DNA from: Paracoccaceae bacterium
GTDB taxonomy: Bacteria; Pseudomonadota; Alphaproteobacteria; Rhodobacterales; Rhodobacteraceae
DNA: 40,783 nt
Direction of reading: 5' to 3'
Assembly (NCBI GenBank): GCA_024742575.1
Contig: JANSYF010000029.1
Span: 1 to 40,783, forward strand
Both the position numbers and the translations under genes were made by a program. Under the pieces are notes generated by a model that ran no database searches, had not been told where the DNA came from, and worked only from the letters and a program-made list of their open reading frames with translations. Below, one piece after another: positions 8,720 through 17,699 of this stretch (within the stretch, counting starts at the first letter, position 1; every line of letters begins with the position of its first letter).

Positions 8720-9751
8720 CTAGAGGTCGATATCCAGTGTGACCGGGAAATGATCCGAGGCCGTCAACAAGGACTCGCGCAGTTCCGGCGTTTTCCAGCA
8801 GGTCGGGTCGTCGAAGGGATGCCAGATGCGCCACCGCTTCGCCTTGGGTCGCAGGTCGCGTGACACCATGATGTAGTCAAGCAGCGCTTGAAGATAGCGG
8901 TCTTCCTTCGGGATATAAAACCGCGCGGTGGTGGGTTGCGGCCCGATCCGGCGCAACAAGGCTTTCGATGCGTGGGGGTCGTACAGAATGGTATCGCCGT
9001 CGCCCAGAATGATCTCGACCGAACTCCGCCCGAAAAGATGCTCGTACTCGTCCAGACCGGGGCCATCGTTTAAATCCCCCATGACCATCAGCGGATCACC
9101 TGCCGCAAGATGTTCGGCAATTCGCGCCCGCAACCAGATCGCCTGAGCCAATTGTTTGCGTCGGTTGGCAATCGACAGGCGCATCACCTCGTCACGATTG
9201 GTGGCACCATGAGGCGCTTTGGATTTCAGATGCGCCCCGATCAGACGCAGGCTCTGCCCCGTCGCGCGGACAGTCAGGTCGACCTCAAGCGGGGGTTTCG
9301 AGAACACCACCTTGTCTTCAGTCGCGTCAATATCAAGGTCGATGCGGAACGTCCCATCAAACCGCGGCGCGCCGTCAACCTGCGGTGCTCCGGATACCGG
9401 CGCTTGACCATGCGGATCATGCCGGGCCAAGACCACGTCAGGATCATACATCAGCGCAATTTCTTGCTGGGTGTCGTTGCTGAACCCCATCACCGCCTTG
9501 CGGGCGCGCAAATCGAAAGCTTTGGCAAATCCTTCCAATGCGCGCACCGTATCGCGACTACGGCTGGTATCCGGCGCTTCGATCACCATAACCACATCAG
9601 CGTCCATCGCCGTGAACACGATCCCTAGCGCTTCGGTTTGCATCGCCTTGGTCACGTCATAGCGCGCCGACCATGACCCGTCCGCGATCAACACACCTGC
9701 ATCGTCGAACAGCGCGTCGAACCATTCGACATTATAGGTGGCAAACCTCAT
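8720..9751 (-). CDS. Endonuclease/exonuclease/phosphatase family protein
   Basis: A 343-residue EEP-fold protein without a signal peptide. Catalytic motifs in order: TYNVEWF (5-11), VMVIEAPD (metal-binding Glu, near 58), GAHLKSK (about 173), VMGDLNDGP (about 217), LDYIMVS and ASDHFPV near the C-terminus. The set is complete, so the enzyme is probably an active metal-dependent phosphoesterase in the cytoplasm. Sequence does not distinguish nuclease from phosphatase. It lies in a minus-strand run with the TerB/J-domain gene upstream (21-nt gap) and the small exported protein downstream (35-nt gap). It is not a close copy of the exported EEP protein at 203-1126. Confidence 0.85.
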   Translation of the reverse strand: MRFATYNVEWFDALFDDAGVLIADGSWSARYDVTKAMQTEALGIVFTAMDADVVMVIEAPDTSRSRDTVRALEGFAKAFDLRARKAVMGFSNDTQQEIALMYDPDVVLARHDPHGQAPVSGAPQVDGAPRFDGTFRIDLDIDATEDKVVFSKPPLEVDLTVRATGQSLRLIGAHLKSKAPHGATNRDEVMRLSIANRRKQLAQAIWLRARIAEHLAAGDPLMVMGDLNDGPGLDEYEHLFGRSSVEIILGDGDTILYDPHASKALLRRIGPQPTTARFYIPKEDRYLQALLDYIMVSRDLRPKAKRWRIWHPFDDPTCWKTPELRESLLTASDHFPVTLDIDL

Positions 9752-9772
9752 CAGCGCCGCGTCATATCGGAA

Positions 9773-10456
9773 TCAGGCGTGTTCACGCGCCGCGATCTCT
9801 TCCCAGGCGCGATTGATGTCGATCAGCCGCCGTTCCGACAGCTTCACCGCTTCTTCCGGCACCCCGCGCGCGATCATGCGATCCGGATGGCTTTCCCGGA
9901 CAAGCTTTCGCCATGTCGCGCGAATCTCGCCCAGTGACATCCCCGGCTCGACGCCCAGCACGTCGTAAGGGTCTGGTTCTGCGTCCGGGACAAAACGCGA
10001 TTTCAACCGCCTGAACGACCCATCGGGCAGGTCGAAAATCTCGGCCACGCGCAGCAGAAACGCATCTTCGCCGGGGTGATAGGTGCCATCAGCCATCGCG
10101 ATGTGAAACAGCCCCTCCATCAGGTCACACAGCGTTCCCTGATCCTGCCCGAACATCGTGCGGATGCATTTGGCGTATTCCTCGAATCCGGCCACGTCCT
10201 GCCGGGCAAGGTTGAAGACACGGGCAGCGCCCTGCTCGTCCTCGGACGGGATATGGAACACTTCGCGAAAGGCCATCACTTCGTCCCGGGTCACCAGACC
10301 ATCCGCCTTGGCCATCTTGGCGGACAAAGCGATCACGGCAATGGTAAAAGCCACGGTTTTTTCCGGCGGCGTGCGCAGGCTGTCGAACACCGCTGTCAGA
10401 CCCTCGCCCGAGGCAAGGGCCGAAAGAGCATCCGCAATGCGCGACCAGATCGACAT
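9773..10456 (-). CDS. TerB-domain and J-domain co-chaperone (DjlA-like)
   Basis: A 227-residue protein with two parts. Residues about 30-145 form a TerB-like all-helical domain (AVIALSAKMAKADGLVTRDE and the later HIAMADGTYHPGEDAFLLRV show the repeated acidic pattern of that family). Residues about 162-227 are a J-domain, DPYDVLGVEPGMSLGEIRAT, with the HPD motif in ESHPDRMI that stimulates Hsp70 ATPase. This matches DjlA without its N-terminal membrane anchor, a form common in Rhodobacterales. Its partner would be DnaK. The start ATG at 10456 has no clear ribosome-binding site. No stress-gene neighbours are present. Confidence 0.88.
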   Translation of the reverse strand: MSIWSRIADALSALASGEGLTAVFDSLRTPPEKTVAFTIAVIALSAKMAKADGLVTRDEVMAFREVFHIPSEDEQGAARVFNLARQDVAGFEEYAKCIRTMFGQDQGTLCDLMEGLFHIAMADGTYHPGEDAFLLRVAEIFDLPDGSFRRLKSRFVPDAEPDPYDVLGVEPGMSLGEIRATWRKLVRESHPDRMIARGVPEEAVKLSERRLIDINRAWEEIAAREHA

Positions 10457-10498
10457 GGGCGTATTCTACGGCAAGTGCCCCATTTTGTCAGTGCGGCA

Positions 10499-10978
10499 TC
10501 AGAGCTTTTTCTGCATCAGCACAAGGTCGATCCAACGACCGAACTTGAACCCCACCTCGGGCAGAGTTGCGACTTCGATAAACCCAATCGCGCTATGAAA
10601 AGCATGACCCGCCGGGTTTTCCGCGCTCACACCTGCCCAAAGCGAATGCACGCCTTCGGCCCGTGCCACGGCCTCAAGCGCCGTCATCAGCTTTCGTCCG
10701 GCTCCGGTGCCCCGCGCCTCCTTGGCAAGGGCGATGGAATGTTCCTTGGTCCGCGCATAGCCCGGACCATTGCGGAACGGGAAATAGCTGGCATAGCCAA
10801 CCGCCCTCCCGTCTATTTCGGCCACAACAAACGCAGATCCCTTGGTCGCGATGTCATCGCGAACGTCATCAACGGTTTTAGGTTCAGAGGTAAAAGTGAT
10901 CGTGGTGTTTTCGATCACATCGTTCAGAATCACAGTCAGCGCCTCGGCATCGTCGGTGCGCGCAGGTCGGATGATCAT
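10499..10978 (-). CDS. GNAT family N-acetyltransferase (Pat/MnaT-like)
   Basis: A 159-residue GCN5-type acetyltransferase. The start IIRPARTDDAEALTVILNDV, the ENTTITFTSEPKTVDD segment and SIALAKEARGTGAGRKLMTA (acetyl-CoA pyrophosphate loop, R/Q-x-x-G-x-G/A) are typical of the phosphinothricin/methionine-sulfone acetyltransferase branch. GYASYFPFRNGPGYARTKEH and NPAGHAFHSAIGFIEVATLP also fit that branch, which acetylates the amino group of toxic amino-acid analogues. The real substrate is unknown. The ATG overlaps the stop of the upstream VOC gene by 4 nt (ATGA), so the pair is translationally coupled. Confidence 0.85.
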   Translation of the reverse strand: MIIRPARTDDAEALTVILNDVIENTTITFTSEPKTVDDVRDDIATKGSAFVVAEIDGRAVGYASYFPFRNGPGYARTKEHSIALAKEARGTGAGRKLMTALEAVARAEGVHSLWAGVSAENPAGHAFHSAIGFIEVATLPEVGFKFGRWIDLVLMQKKL

Positions 10979-11592
10979 GTAAGAATACGCCGCCCACTGG
11001 TGGTCAGAAACACCGCCTGCATCATCCGGTCGGCCATTTTGCGATAGATCACCCGGTCATCGTCCAGAACCGGATCCAGCCGCTCTTGCAGTGCCGCCAC
11101 GTCCGGCCCGCATATCGTCAGCGCCTCAAGCCGCAGTCCGGCACTTTGCAACGTTACACCCGGCGGTGTTTCGGTGTGCCACTGGATGATCGCCGGGAAC
11201 TGCCCACCAAACGACAAGCGCCCATCTGGCGGCACCAGCATCGTCCAACTCAGGTCACCGCGGCTCAGATTCACAGGCTCGCCCGCTTCGGGGAACATGC
11301 GCTGCGCTGCAGCGATATCATCACAGCGCAAAATCCACTTGTCGAGCTGCGCCGGACCGTCAAATTCGTCCAGTCCGAACCAACGCGGATAGTCCGGCTT
11401 GGGCTGTGACGGATCTGGCGCGATGGCCTCGAAATAAAGATCGTTTTCAAGGCCAAGAAGCCGATTATGAGTGGCGTAATGCGCGTGTTGCCCACCAGCG
11501 CCAAGCGTCACGCCAAGCGCCTCTTCACTATGCGTGACCGCGTCTTCCAGCGTTTCGCCCGCTACCGCGATGTGATCTAATTCGAACTTCAT
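10975..11592 (-). CDS. VOC family (glyoxalase-like domain) protein
   Basis: A 205-residue protein of the vicinal-oxygen-chelate superfamily, glyoxalase-like domain 3 type. The start MKFELDHIAVAGETLEDAVT with its DHI metal-ligand histidine, then GGQHAHYATHNRLLGL and YFEAIAPDP (glutamate ligand) are characteristic. The second half (residues about 95-200) is a more diverged repeat of the fold. Function is unknown. It is not an obvious methylmalonyl-CoA epimerase even though it lies just downstream of the mutase: that enzyme is about 135 residues long and differs in sequence. The gene is coupled to the GNAT gene by a 4-nt overlap. Confidence 0.82.
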   Translation of the reverse strand: MKFELDHIAVAGETLEDAVTHSEEALGVTLGAGGQHAHYATHNRLLGLENDLYFEAIAPDPSQPKPDYPRWFGLDEFDGPAQLDKWILRCDDIAAAQRMFPEAGEPVNLSRGDLSWTMLVPPDGRLSFGGQFPAIIQWHTETPPGVTLQSAGLRLEALTICGPDVAALQERLDPVLDDDRVIYRKMADRMMQAVFLTTSGRRILT

Positions 11593-11615
11593 TCCGACAT
11601 TGACACACGCGGCAG

Positions 11616-11658
11616 GTTTTCCGTCAACGGAAAACAGCGGACGCGTCGACGCGTCCGC
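11616..11658 (-). terminator. Double palindrome after the methylmalonyl-CoA mutase gene
   Basis: Two adjacent hairpins lie downstream of the mutase stop: 11637-11658, a perfect 22-nt palindrome centred on CGTCGACG, and 11616-11635, GTTTTCCGTCAACGGAAAAC, with 9-bp arms. On the minus strand the first is followed by TGTTTTCC. They probably end the mutase transcript before the VOC gene. Confidence 0.65.
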
Positions 11659-11669
11659 CCGCCCGGACG

Positions 11670-13799
11670 TCAGCCGCGCGCTTCGCGGATCAGCCGCAGG
11701 ATGTCCTGCGCCGCCTCGGGGATGTTTGTCCCCGGCCCGAAGATCGCTTTCACACCAGCATCATAAAGAAACTGGTAGTCCTGCTGCGGAATGACCCCAC
11801 CACAGATGACAAGGATATCTCCAGCGCCCTGCGCCTTGAGCTCTTTCACCAGTTGCGGCGCCAGCGTCTTGTGCCCGGCCGCCTGTGACGAGATCCCGAT
11901 CACATGCACATCGTTGTCGATGGCATCTTGCGCGGCCTCGGCCGGGGTCTGGAACAGCGGTCCCACATCAACGTCAAAGCCGATATCGGCAAAAGCCGTG
12001 GCGATCACCTTGGCGCCCCGGTCATGCCCGTCCTGACCCATCTTGACGACAAGCATCCGCGGGCGGCGGCCTTCATCCTCGGCAAAAGCCTCAACCGACC
12101 GCTGGATTGCGGCAAAGCCTTCGTCCCCCTCATAAGCCGCGCCATAGACGCCAGCCAACGTCTTCACCTCGGCCCGGTGACGGCCGAACACCTTTTCCAT
12201 CGCCATGCTGATTTCTCCTACCGTGGCGCGGGCGCGGGACGCCTCGACCGCCGCCTCCAACAGATTGCCACCCTCGGCGGCGCGTTTCTCAAGGTCTGCC
12301 AAGGCCGCATCACAGGCCGCTTGGTCGCGCGTGCTGCGGATACTCTCAAGCCGAGCAATCTGGCTTTCGCGGACTTTGACATTGTCCACGTCCAGAATGT
12401 CCAGATCGTCTTCCTTGGCCAATCGGTACTTGTTCACTCCAACGATCACATCGGTGCCCCGATCGATGGCTGCTTGACGTTGTGCTGCGGTTTCCTCGAT
12501 CCGCAGCTTGGGCATGCCAGAGGCCACAGCCTTGGTCATGCCACCCATCTCATCGACCTCTTCAATCAACTTCCACGCTTCTTCAGCCAGATCATGGGTC
12601 AGCTTTTCGACGTAGTAGGAGCCTGCCAATGGATCGACCACCTTGGTCACACCGGTTTCTTCCTGAAGGATCAACTGCGTGTTCCGCGCAATGCGGGCTG
12701 AGAATTCGGTCGGAAGCGCAATAGCTTCGTCCAAGGCGTTGGTGTGCAGCGATTGCGTGCCGCCCAGAACCGCGCTCATCGCCTCATAGGCGGTGCGGAT
12801 CACGTTGTTATAAGGGTCCTGCTCGGCCAGCGACACGCCCGAGGTTTGGCAATGCGTGCGCAACATCTTGGAGCGGTCGTTCTTTGCCCCCAGATCGGTC
12901 ATGATACGGTGCCAAAGCAGACGCGCTGCCCGCAGCTTGGCCGCTTCCATGAAGAAGTTCTTGCCGATGGCAAAGAAGAACGACAACCGCCCTGCGAACT
13001 TGTCCACATCCATGCCGCGCGCCATCGCGGTCTGAACATACTCCTTGCCGTCCGCCAGCGTGTAGGCCAGTTCCTGCACAAGGTTCGCACCTGCCTCCTG
13101 CATGTGGTAGCCGGAAATCGAGATCGAGTTGAACCTAGGCATCTCGTTGCTGGTGTATTCGATGATATCCGCGATGATCCGCATCGACGGCTCTGGCGGA
13201 TACACATACGTGTTGCGGACCATAAATTCCTTGAGGATGTCGTTCTGGATGGTCCCCGACAACAGCGCACGGTCCACACCCTGCTCTTCACCCGCCACGA
13301 TGAAACTGGCGAGGATCGGAATGACCGCGCCGTTCATCGTCATCGACACCGACACCTGATCCAGCGGGATACCGTCGAAGAGGATCTTCATGTCCTCGAC
13401 GGAATCAATCGCCACACCAGCCTTGCCGACATCGCCGACAACCCGCTCATGGTCGCTGTCATAACCCCGGTGCGTCGCCAGATCGAAGGCCACCGACACA
13501 CCCTGCTGCCCTGCCGCAAGGTTCTTGCGATAGAACGCGTTGGATTCCTCGGCAGTCGAAAACCCAGCATATTGACGGATCGTCCACGGACGCCCCGCAT
13601 ACATCGTCGCTTTCACGCCGCGCGTGAACGGCGCTTCGCCGGGGATCGTGCCCAGATGCGGCAAATCCTTGATGTCGTCTTCGGTATAAAGCGGCTGAAC
13701 TTCGATCCCCTCGAGGGTCTTCCACGTCAGCCCGTCAAGAGGCTTGCCGCGAAGTTCCTTTTCCGCAATTGCGCGCCATGTGTCTGTCTTGGAAGTCAT
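11670..13799 (-). CDS. scpA: Methylmalonyl-CoA mutase
   Basis: A 709-residue single-chain methylmalonyl-CoA mutase, converting (R)-methylmalonyl-CoA to succinyl-CoA with adenosylcobalamin in the cytoplasm. The N-terminal TIM barrel carries [15 protein letters not shown] (near 74-88, with the substrate-contacting Tyr), [15 protein letters not shown] and [20 protein letters not shown]. The C-terminal cobalamin domain has DGHDRGAK (near 590), the D-x-H-x-x-G motif giving the axial His ligand, and later [10 protein letters not shown]. Length and motifs are those of the family. AGAGGA lies 10 nt before the ATG. It acts after propionyl-CoA carboxylase (pccA/pccB at 14.6-20.4 kb). The epimerase that must act between them is not in the window. 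Confidence 0.95.
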   Translation of the reverse strand: MTSKTDTWRAIAEKELRGKPLDGLTWKTLEGIEVQPLYTEDDIKDLPHLGTIPGEAPFTRGVKATMYAGRPWTIRQYAGFSTAEESNAFYRKNLAAGQQGVSVAFDLATHRGYDSDHERVVGDVGKAGVAIDSVEDMKILFDGIPLDQVSVSMTMNGAVIPILASFIVAGEEQGVDRALLSGTIQNDILKEFMVRNTYVYPPEPSMRIIADIIEYTSNEMPRFNSISISGYHMQEAGANLVQELAYTLADGKEYVQTAMARGMDVDKFAGRLSFFFAIGKNFFMEAAKLRAARLLWHRIMTDLGAKNDRSKMLRTHCQTSGVSLAEQDPYNNVIRTAYEAMSAVLGGTQSLHTNALDEAIALPTEFSARIARNTQLILQEETGVTKVVDPLAGSYYVEKLTHDLAEEAWKLIEEVDEMGGMTKAVASGMPKLRIEETAAQRQAAIDRGTDVIVGVNKYRLAKEDDLDILDVDNVKVRESQIARLESIRSTRDQAACDAALADLEKRAAEGGNLLEAAVEASRARATVGEISMAMEKVFGRHRAEVKTLAGVYGAAYEGDEGFAAIQRSVEAFAEDEGRRPRMLVVKMGQDGHDRGAKVIATAFADIGFDVDVGPLFQTPAEAAQDAIDNDVHVIGISSQAAGHKTLAPQLVKELKAQGAGDILVICGGVIPQQDYQFLYDAGVKAIFGPGTNIPEAAQDILRLIREARG

Positions 13800-14002
13800 T
13801 GTCGTTTGATCCTCTTTGCGTCGTCAAAACCGCGCGCGCCTCGGGGGCGCGTGTCGGCTTGGGGTGTCTTTGTTGGGGCGCAGCACAACATGACCGGCAT
13901 TATGCAGCCGATCTCAGGTTGCAGCGCCCGATGCCGTTTTTTTGTTCAAGTGCGGACCCGTGGCCCTTCGCATTGGTCGCGGGACGCACTATGTCTTGTG
14001 AT

Positions 14003-14479
14003 ATGAAAAACCTAAGGCCCTTCATTCTGGCATTCGTGGCGCTGGCCCTGCCCGTATCTGCACATGCGGCGGACACAAGTGCTGACCCGGTCGTGGACGA
14101 AGACGCTGCCATAGTGCGCATCCTAGACGCCAAGGACGTAACGCTGGACGAATATCTCTGGCTTGCTCGGCCCTTGCTGGTCTTCGCCAATTCACCGGCG
14201 GACCCGCTGTTTATCCAGCAGATGCAATATATCAACCGCGAATTTGACCTTTTGGCCGAACGCGATGTTGTTGTCATCGTCGACACCGATCCAGCAGCCC
14301 AGACAGATGTGCGCACCAAATTGCGTCCCCGCAACTTCATGCTCGCGCTGATCGGCAAAGACGGGCAAATCAAATTCCGCAAACCCCTACCGTGGAGCGT
14401 ACGCGAATTGACCCGCAGCATCGACAAGATGCCCATCCGCCAACAAGAAATCCGCGACCGTCGCACCTCGGGGTCGTGA
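14003..14479 (+). CDS. DUF4174 exported protein
   Basis: A 158-residue protein with a signal peptide (MKNLRPFILAFVALALPVSA, cleaved after AHA). The mature region matches DUF4174: LDEYLWLARPLLVFANSPAD, a central LLAERDVVVIVDTDP and the C-terminal FMLALIGKDGQIKFRKPLPW. The fold resembles thioredoxin but has no CxxC motif, so it is unlikely to be a thiol redox enzyme. It is the only plus-strand gene in the pcc region, lying between pccA and the mutase, divergent from the mutase and convergent with pccA. The start is uncertain: an in-frame ATG at 13991 would add four residues, and neither has a strong ribosome site. Function unknown. Confidence 0.8.
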   Translation: MKNLRPFILAFVALALPVSAHAADTSADPVVDEDAAIVRILDAKDVTLDEYLWLARPLLVFANSPADPLFIQQMQYINREFDLLAERDVVVIVDTDPAAQTDVRTKLRPRNFMLALIGKDGQIKFRKPLPWSVRELTRSIDKMPIRQQEIRDRRTSGS

Positions 14480-14593
14480 CGTCCAACTGAACGCCAATTC
14501 ACCAGACAGTGCAGCGTGTTCGACACCGCACGCAGGGTGCCGACTGAATCGGCCCCCACATTTCGGATTGTCGAACACCCACAATACATCGCC

Positions 14594-16594
14594 TTATTCG
14601 AACTCCATGATCACATCGTCCACGGCAAGGCTGTCACCCGCCGCTGCGTTGATTTTGGACACGGTGCCTTTGCGTTCGGCGCGCAGGATGTTTTCCATCT
14701 TCATCGCCTCCACGGTGCACAGCGCCTGACCTTCCTGCACCTCGTCGCCTTCGGCCACATCGATTTTCACGATTAAACCCGGCATCGGGCACAGCAACAG
14801 CTTTGATGTGTCCGGGGGCACTTTCTCGGGCATCTTACGGGCCAGTTCCGCCTGACGCGGGGTGCGGACATGCACCTTTAGTTCGGCACCACGTGACCGG
14901 ATGCGGAAACCGCCAGACACCTTGCCCACCTTCATCACCAAAGGCGTGCCGTTGACCGTCATGCGCGCCAGTTGATCACCCGGAGTCCAATCTCCGCTCA
15001 CGCGGATCTCTGACCCATCGGAAAAGCGGACGGTGGACCCTTCATGGTCCGCTGCGATCGTGACGTCGTAATCTTGTCCCTGAAGCGCGACATTCCATTC
15101 TTCGCCGACATGACGCTCGTGATTGTCAAGCGTGCCAGAGATCCGGGCACGCCGGATTTCCGCCACCCGGTTCATTGCAGCACAGGCCGCCGCGATGCTG
15201 CGCAGCGCCGCATCGCCCAGTGTCACGCCTTCAAACCCGTCAGGGTATTCTTCTTCGATAAACGCTGTGGTCATCTCGCCCGCGATAAACTTGGGATGAT
15301 CCATAACCGCTGCGACAAAGGGCAAGTTGTGACCGATGCCTTCGACCTCGAAACTGTCCAGCGCGTTGCGCATTGTCTCGATCGCCTCACCGCGCGTCGG
15401 GGCCCATGTGCACAGCTTGGCGATCATCGGGTCGTAATACATGCTGATCTCGCCGCCTTCGAACACACCTGTGTCGTTACGCACGATGCCGTCGCCCAGC
15501 GGCCCTTCGGCAGGTGGACGATAGCGGGTCAGACGCCCAATCGACGGAAGGAACCCGCGATACGGGTCTTCCGCATACAGCCGGTTTTCGATCGCCCAAC
15601 CGTTGATCTTGACGTCGTCCTGCGTGATGGTCAGCGGTTGACCATTGGCCACGCGGATCATCTGTTCGACAAGGTCCACACCAGTGATCAGCTCGGTCAC
15701 CGGGTGTTCCACTTGAAGACGTGTGTTCATCTCAAGGAAGTAGAAATTCTTGTCCCCGTCGACGATGAATTCCACAGTGCCCGCGCTGGTATATCCGACG
15801 GCCTTGGCCAACGCGACGGACTGTTCGCCCATCGCCTTGCGGGTGGCCTCGTCAAGGAACGGGCTTGGTGCCTCTTCGACAACTTTCTGGTTGCGGCGTT
15901 GGATCGAGCATTCCCGCTCGTTCAGGTAAATTCCGTTGCCATGCGCATCGCACAGCACCTGAATTTCAATGTGGCGCGGCTGGGTGACGAATTTCTCGAT
16001 GAAAATGCGGTCATCGCCAAAGCTGTTGGCCGCCTCGTTCTTGGACGACTGGAAGCCTTCGCGCGCCTCTGTGTCGTTCCACGCGATCCGCATGCCCTTA
16101 CCGCCACCCCCGGCAGAGGCCTTGATCATCACCGGATAGCCGATCTGGTTCGAGATCTTGACCGCCTCGTCCGCATCTTCGATCAGGCCCATATAGCCCG
16201 GTACGGTCGAGACGTTGGCTTCTTGCGCGATCTTTTTGGAGGTGATTTTGTCGCCCATCGCCTCAATGGCTTTCACCGGCGGACCAACGAACGCCACGCC
16301 TGCGGCCTCTAGGGCCTGCGCAAATTTCGGGTTTTCGGACAGAAAACCATAGCCTGGATGCACCGCCTGCGCGCCAGACTGCTTGATCGCGTCCATCACC
16401 TTGTCGATGACGATATAGGACTGGTTCGCCGGCGGCGGGCCGATATGAACCGCCTCATCCGCCATTTCGACATGCAGCGCGTGTTTGTCGGCATCTGAAT
16501 AGATGGCCACCGTTTTGATGCCCATCTTGCGGGCGGTCTTGATCACGCGGCAGGCGATCTCGCCCCGGTTGGCAATCAGGATCTTGTCGAACAT
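14594..16594 (-). CDS. pccA: Propionyl-CoA carboxylase alpha subunit (biotin carboxylase + BCCP)
   Basis: A 666-residue biotin-dependent carboxylase subunit. The biotin carboxylase half begins MFDKILIANRGEIACRVIKT and has the glycine-rich ATP loop KASAGGGGKGM, ERECSIQRRNQKVVEEAPSP and EMNTRLQVEHPVTE, all catalytic signatures of the ATP-grasp family. The linker BT domain (about 450-590) holds the beta subunit. The C-terminal biotinyl domain has CTVEAMKMENIL, with the biotinylated Lys near residue 630. It carboxylates biotin for transfer to propionyl-CoA by PccB (18830-20362). 3-Methylcrotonyl- and acetyl-CoA carboxylase alpha chains look similar; the propionyl assignment rests on the mutase, pccB and ScfR-type regulator nearby. 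AAAGGGA precedes the ATG. Confidence 0.94.
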   Translation of the reverse strand: MFDKILIANRGEIACRVIKTARKMGIKTVAIYSDADKHALHVEMADEAVHIGPPPANQSYIVIDKVMDAIKQSGAQAVHPGYGFLSENPKFAQALEAAGVAFVGPPVKAIEAMGDKITSKKIAQEANVSTVPGYMGLIEDADEAVKISNQIGYPVMIKASAGGGGKGMRIAWNDTEAREGFQSSKNEAANSFGDDRIFIEKFVTQPRHIEIQVLCDAHGNGIYLNERECSIQRRNQKVVEEAPSPFLDEATRKAMGEQSVALAKAVGYTSAGTVEFIVDGDKNFYFLEMNTRLQVEHPVTELITGVDLVEQMIRVANGQPLTITQDDVKINGWAIENRLYAEDPYRGFLPSIGRLTRYRPPAEGPLGDGIVRNDTGVFEGGEISMYYDPMIAKLCTWAPTRGEAIETMRNALDSFEVEGIGHNLPFVAAVMDHPKFIAGEMTTAFIEEEYPDGFEGVTLGDAALRSIAAACAAMNRVAEIRRARISGTLDNHERHVGEEWNVALQGQDYDVTIAADHEGSTVRFSDGSEIRVSGDWTPGDQLARMTVNGTPLVMKVGKVSGGFRIRSRGAELKVHVRTPRQAELARKMPEKVPPDTSKLLLCPMPGLIVKIDVAEGDEVQEGQALCTVEAMKMENILRAERKGTVSKINAAAGDSLAVDDVIMEFE

Positions 16595-16652
16595 GTCTGT
16601 CCCTTTCCGTCAGTCTTTTTTTGGCCCGGGTGCGATCCCGCAGCGATGGCAT

Positions 16653-16687
16653 AAAAAAGACCGCCCGGACGCGTGGTCCGAACGGTC
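16653..16687 (-). terminator. Intrinsic terminator after small lipoprotein gene
   Basis: On the minus strand a stem GACCG...CGGTC with inner CGGAC/GTCCG arms is followed directly by TTTTTT. It lies just downstream of the lipoprotein stop (16721) and about 60 nt before the pccA start, so pccA probably has its own promoter. A palindrome GCTGACGCGTCAGC (16712-16725) overlaps the lipoprotein stop codon. Confidence 0.8.
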
Positions 16688-16720
16688 GAAATCCATGAGT
16701 GGTTTTGGCGCGCTGACGCG

Positions 16721-16936
16721 TCAGCAGCGTTCTGGGTAAGTCTGGCAGTAGGCGATGTTGGCGGCAGCCCCAACCGCAGCCCCGGTGAGCGGATCGCCCC
16801 CCGCCGCGACAGCGGTACCGCCCCCGGCTGCACCTCCAAGAAGGGCCTGTTCGCCCAGCGTGTCACCGCAGGCCGAGAGGCCAAACAGCGCGACGACTGC
16901 GAAAACCGAACCCGGTCTAAGTGTATGAATGTCCAT
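16721..16936 (-). CDS. Small glycine-rich lipoprotein
   Basis: A 71-residue lipoprotein. The signal peptide (MDIHTLRPGSVFAVVALFGL) ends in a lipobox LSAC, Cys23. The mature part is rich in Gly/Ala with zipper-like spacing (LGGAAGGGTAVAAGGDPLTG then AAVGAAANIAYC), ending CQTYPERC. Two C-terminal cysteines could form a disulfide. Glycine-zipper lipoproteins often insert in or associate with the outer membrane; that is inference. The start at 16936 has AAGGAG 7 nt upstream, which decides it over longer frames. It lies between pccA and pccB with three other small genes on the same strand, and is followed by a strong terminator. Confidence 0.82.
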   Translation of the reverse strand: MDIHTLRPGSVFAVVALFGLSACGDTLGEQALLGGAAGGGTAVAAGGDPLTGAAVGAAANIAYCQTYPERC

Positions 16937-17273
16937 GTGTCTGCTCCTTTGCAGGTCGTTGCCTGAGACGGAGTAACACCCCGGATCGCGTTCCGGTTCC
17001 AGCATCTCGTGTCACAGAACGCTTTTTGGGCAAAACCTTGCCCGTTGCTGTAACATACTGTTTCATAACGCAAAAAGTCGGGCGCTTGGCATGGGGTATG
17101 ACCAAGGCGCCCGACAGGGGAAGGGTAACGGTGAACAAATGGCGCAATCTGCCAACGCCATGTCACTAGGAACATGTCAACAGTGCCACAACCGCCAGAC
17201 GCGTCAACAGAAAACCCAGTACAACCTAGAGTATCGGCTTTTTCTCGCGCAAAATATCTCTGACTAAGCGACA
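16937..17273. other. 337-base gene-free gap with one terminator
   Basis: No supported gene here. Open frames crossing the gap have no ribosome site or recognisable protein features. The gap holds the minus-strand terminator at 17072-17115 and, by position, the promoter of the lipoprotein at 16721-16936, although no convincing promoter hexamers are seen. Confidence 0.6.
17072..17115 (-). terminator. Intrinsic terminator with T5 tract
   Basis: On the minus strand, GTCGGGCGCCTTGG pairs with CCAAGCGCCCGAC (one bulge, 12-nt loop), followed by TTTTTG. It lies about 160 nt downstream of the gene ending at 17274, with no evident gene between. Confidence 0.75.
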
Positions 17274-17636
17274 TCACGCCCATTCCTCGTTGTCATCGAA
17301 CGCCTCGGGGAAGGATGCCCGCGCCACGGGTTCGTTGATCACCAATAGCGACTCGTAGCTTTCAGGATCGAACGGATCGTCATAGGGCAGCACTTCGCGC
17401 CCGAACAGCCAGCTCAGTCGCCCGGCGTCCAGATTGCCGCGCTCGAACGGTTCATCGCCAAAATGCGCCCAAAGCGCGCCCATGAAAGCGGTATCGGCCT
17501 TGCGATCCACCGCTCTACGGTCGCGATAGCGTTCGCGCTTGATCAGCGGCGTGACCCCCTTGGGGTTCGGTCTGCGAATGACGAATTGGAAATCAGTGCC
17601 CGGAAGACGCCCCGGAAAGCCGCGATGCTTCAGCAT
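17274..17636 (-). CDS. Conserved hypothetical protein between pccA and pccB
   Basis: A 120-residue soluble protein with no signal peptide or membrane segment. It is basic at the N-terminus (MLKHRGFPGRLPGTDFQFVI, then RRPNPKGVTPLIKRERYRDR) and acidic at the C-terminus (PYDDPFDPESYESLLVINEP and FPEAFDDNEEWA). A WAHFGDEPFERGNLDAGRLS segment near the middle may be helical. I recognise no domain. Homologues appear to me typical of Rhodobacterales pcc regions, but this is from memory and unverified. ATG 17636 is preceded by GGGGG at a plausible distance. It may be transcribed on its own, since terminators flank it on both sides. Confidence 0.65.
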   Translation of the reverse strand: MLKHRGFPGRLPGTDFQFVIRRPNPKGVTPLIKRERYRDRRAVDRKADTAFMGALWAHFGDEPFERGNLDAGRLSWLFGREVLPYDDPFDPESYESLLVINEPVARASFPEAFDDNEEWA

Positions 17637-17661
17637 GGGACACCCCCGCGAAGCGTTCGGG

Positions 17662-17690
17662 AAAAGGGGGCGGACGCCTCTGCCCGCCCC
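17662..17690 (-). terminator. Terminator after 48-residue lipoprotein gene
   Basis: On the minus strand GGGGCGG and CCGCCCC flank a 10-nt loop and are followed by CTTTTCCC. It lies 10 nt after the stop of the small lipoprotein at 17700-17846. Confidence 0.6.
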
Positions 17691-17699
17691 GTTTCTAGG

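Noticed and set aside
10975-11592. VOC protein as the missing methylmalonyl-CoA epimerase
   Set aside because: It is near the mutase but is a 205-residue glyoxalase-like domain 3 protein, larger and different in sequence from the epimerase family.
16576-17283. Long minus-strand frame spanning the pccA start and the lipoprotein gap
   Set aside because: No ribosome site, no recognisable protein pattern, and it overlaps well-supported genes and two terminators.
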